Below, piece after piece: positions 6,846 through 6,851 of a stretch of DNA of 6,851 nucleotides (the stretch's first letter is position 1; each line of letters opens with the position of its first letter). Made by a program: the position numbers and the translations under genes. The notes beneath the pieces were generated by a model that made no database searches, was not told the origin of the DNA, and was given only the letters and a program-made list of their open reading frames with translations. Source of the stretch: an uncultured Collinsella sp. (GTDB taxonomy: Bacteria; Actinomycetota; Coriobacteriia; Coriobacteriales; Coriobacteriaceae); the NCBI GenBank assembly GCA_958428675.1, contig CAUAGV010000092.1, positions 1 through 6,851 of the forward strand. The letters are read 5' to 3'.

Positions 6846-6851
6846 ATGAAG
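6846..6851 (+). CDS. Probable start of a divergent gene, cut by the window edge
   Basis: ATG at 6846-6848 is followed by AAG (Met-Lys) at the window end. AAAGGGAG at 6826-6833 resembles a ribosome site, although the 12-nt spacing is a little long. The gene would be transcribed away from recJ. Only two codons are visible, so nothing can be said about the product, and the ATG itself may not be the true start. Confidence 0.3.

Overview
The window is a compact, GC-rich (roughly 60 % by eye) bacterial segment. It is filled almost entirely by three minus-strand genes that read from right to left as one probable operon. The protein flavour suggests an actinobacterium of the class Coriobacteriia, with Collinsella-type as the best guess. 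The Rel protein is long (786 aa), with an actinobacterial-looking synthetase motif, and the RecJ is far larger than usual. This taxonomic call is inference from protein character and was not tested by a search.

Layout from right to left, in the direction of transcription. Positions 6622-6845 form a divergent intergenic region. It holds a clear TATAAT -10 box for the minus-strand operon (6678-6683), a 5' UTR hairpin and, at the far right edge, a likely start of a plus-strand gene (ATG at 6846). At 6569-3282 lies a 1095-residue fusion: a complete RecJ 5'-3' single-strand DNA exonuclease (DHH, DHHA1 and OB parts), then a complete RecQ-like superfamily 2 helicase core, then a RecJ-type C-terminal tail. 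After only 15 bp comes a bifunctional (p)ppGpp synthetase/hydrolase of the Rel/SpoT type (3266-906). An 84-bp gap with a perfect 12-bp hairpin separates it from a glyoxalase II-like metallo-beta-lactamase-fold hydrolase (821-138). The last 137 bp (1-137) are non-coding, with a possible terminator (85-140) and a separate inverted repeat (37-60).

The order recJ - rel - MBL hydrolase resembles the recJ-apt-rel-dtd-hydrolase neighbourhood of many Firmicutes, here without apt and dtd. The genes tie DNA end processing and repair to stringent-response signalling through shared transcription. The hydrolase is probably a housekeeping thioester or related hydrolase whose substrate cannot be read from the sequence. 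The most unusual item is the RecJ-helicase fusion, which places nuclease and unwinding activities on one polypeptide. Its tail also suggests a hypothesis about where the C-terminal domain of Firmicutes RecJ came from. I see no mobile element, CRISPR array, tRNA or rRNA, and no frameshifted gene.
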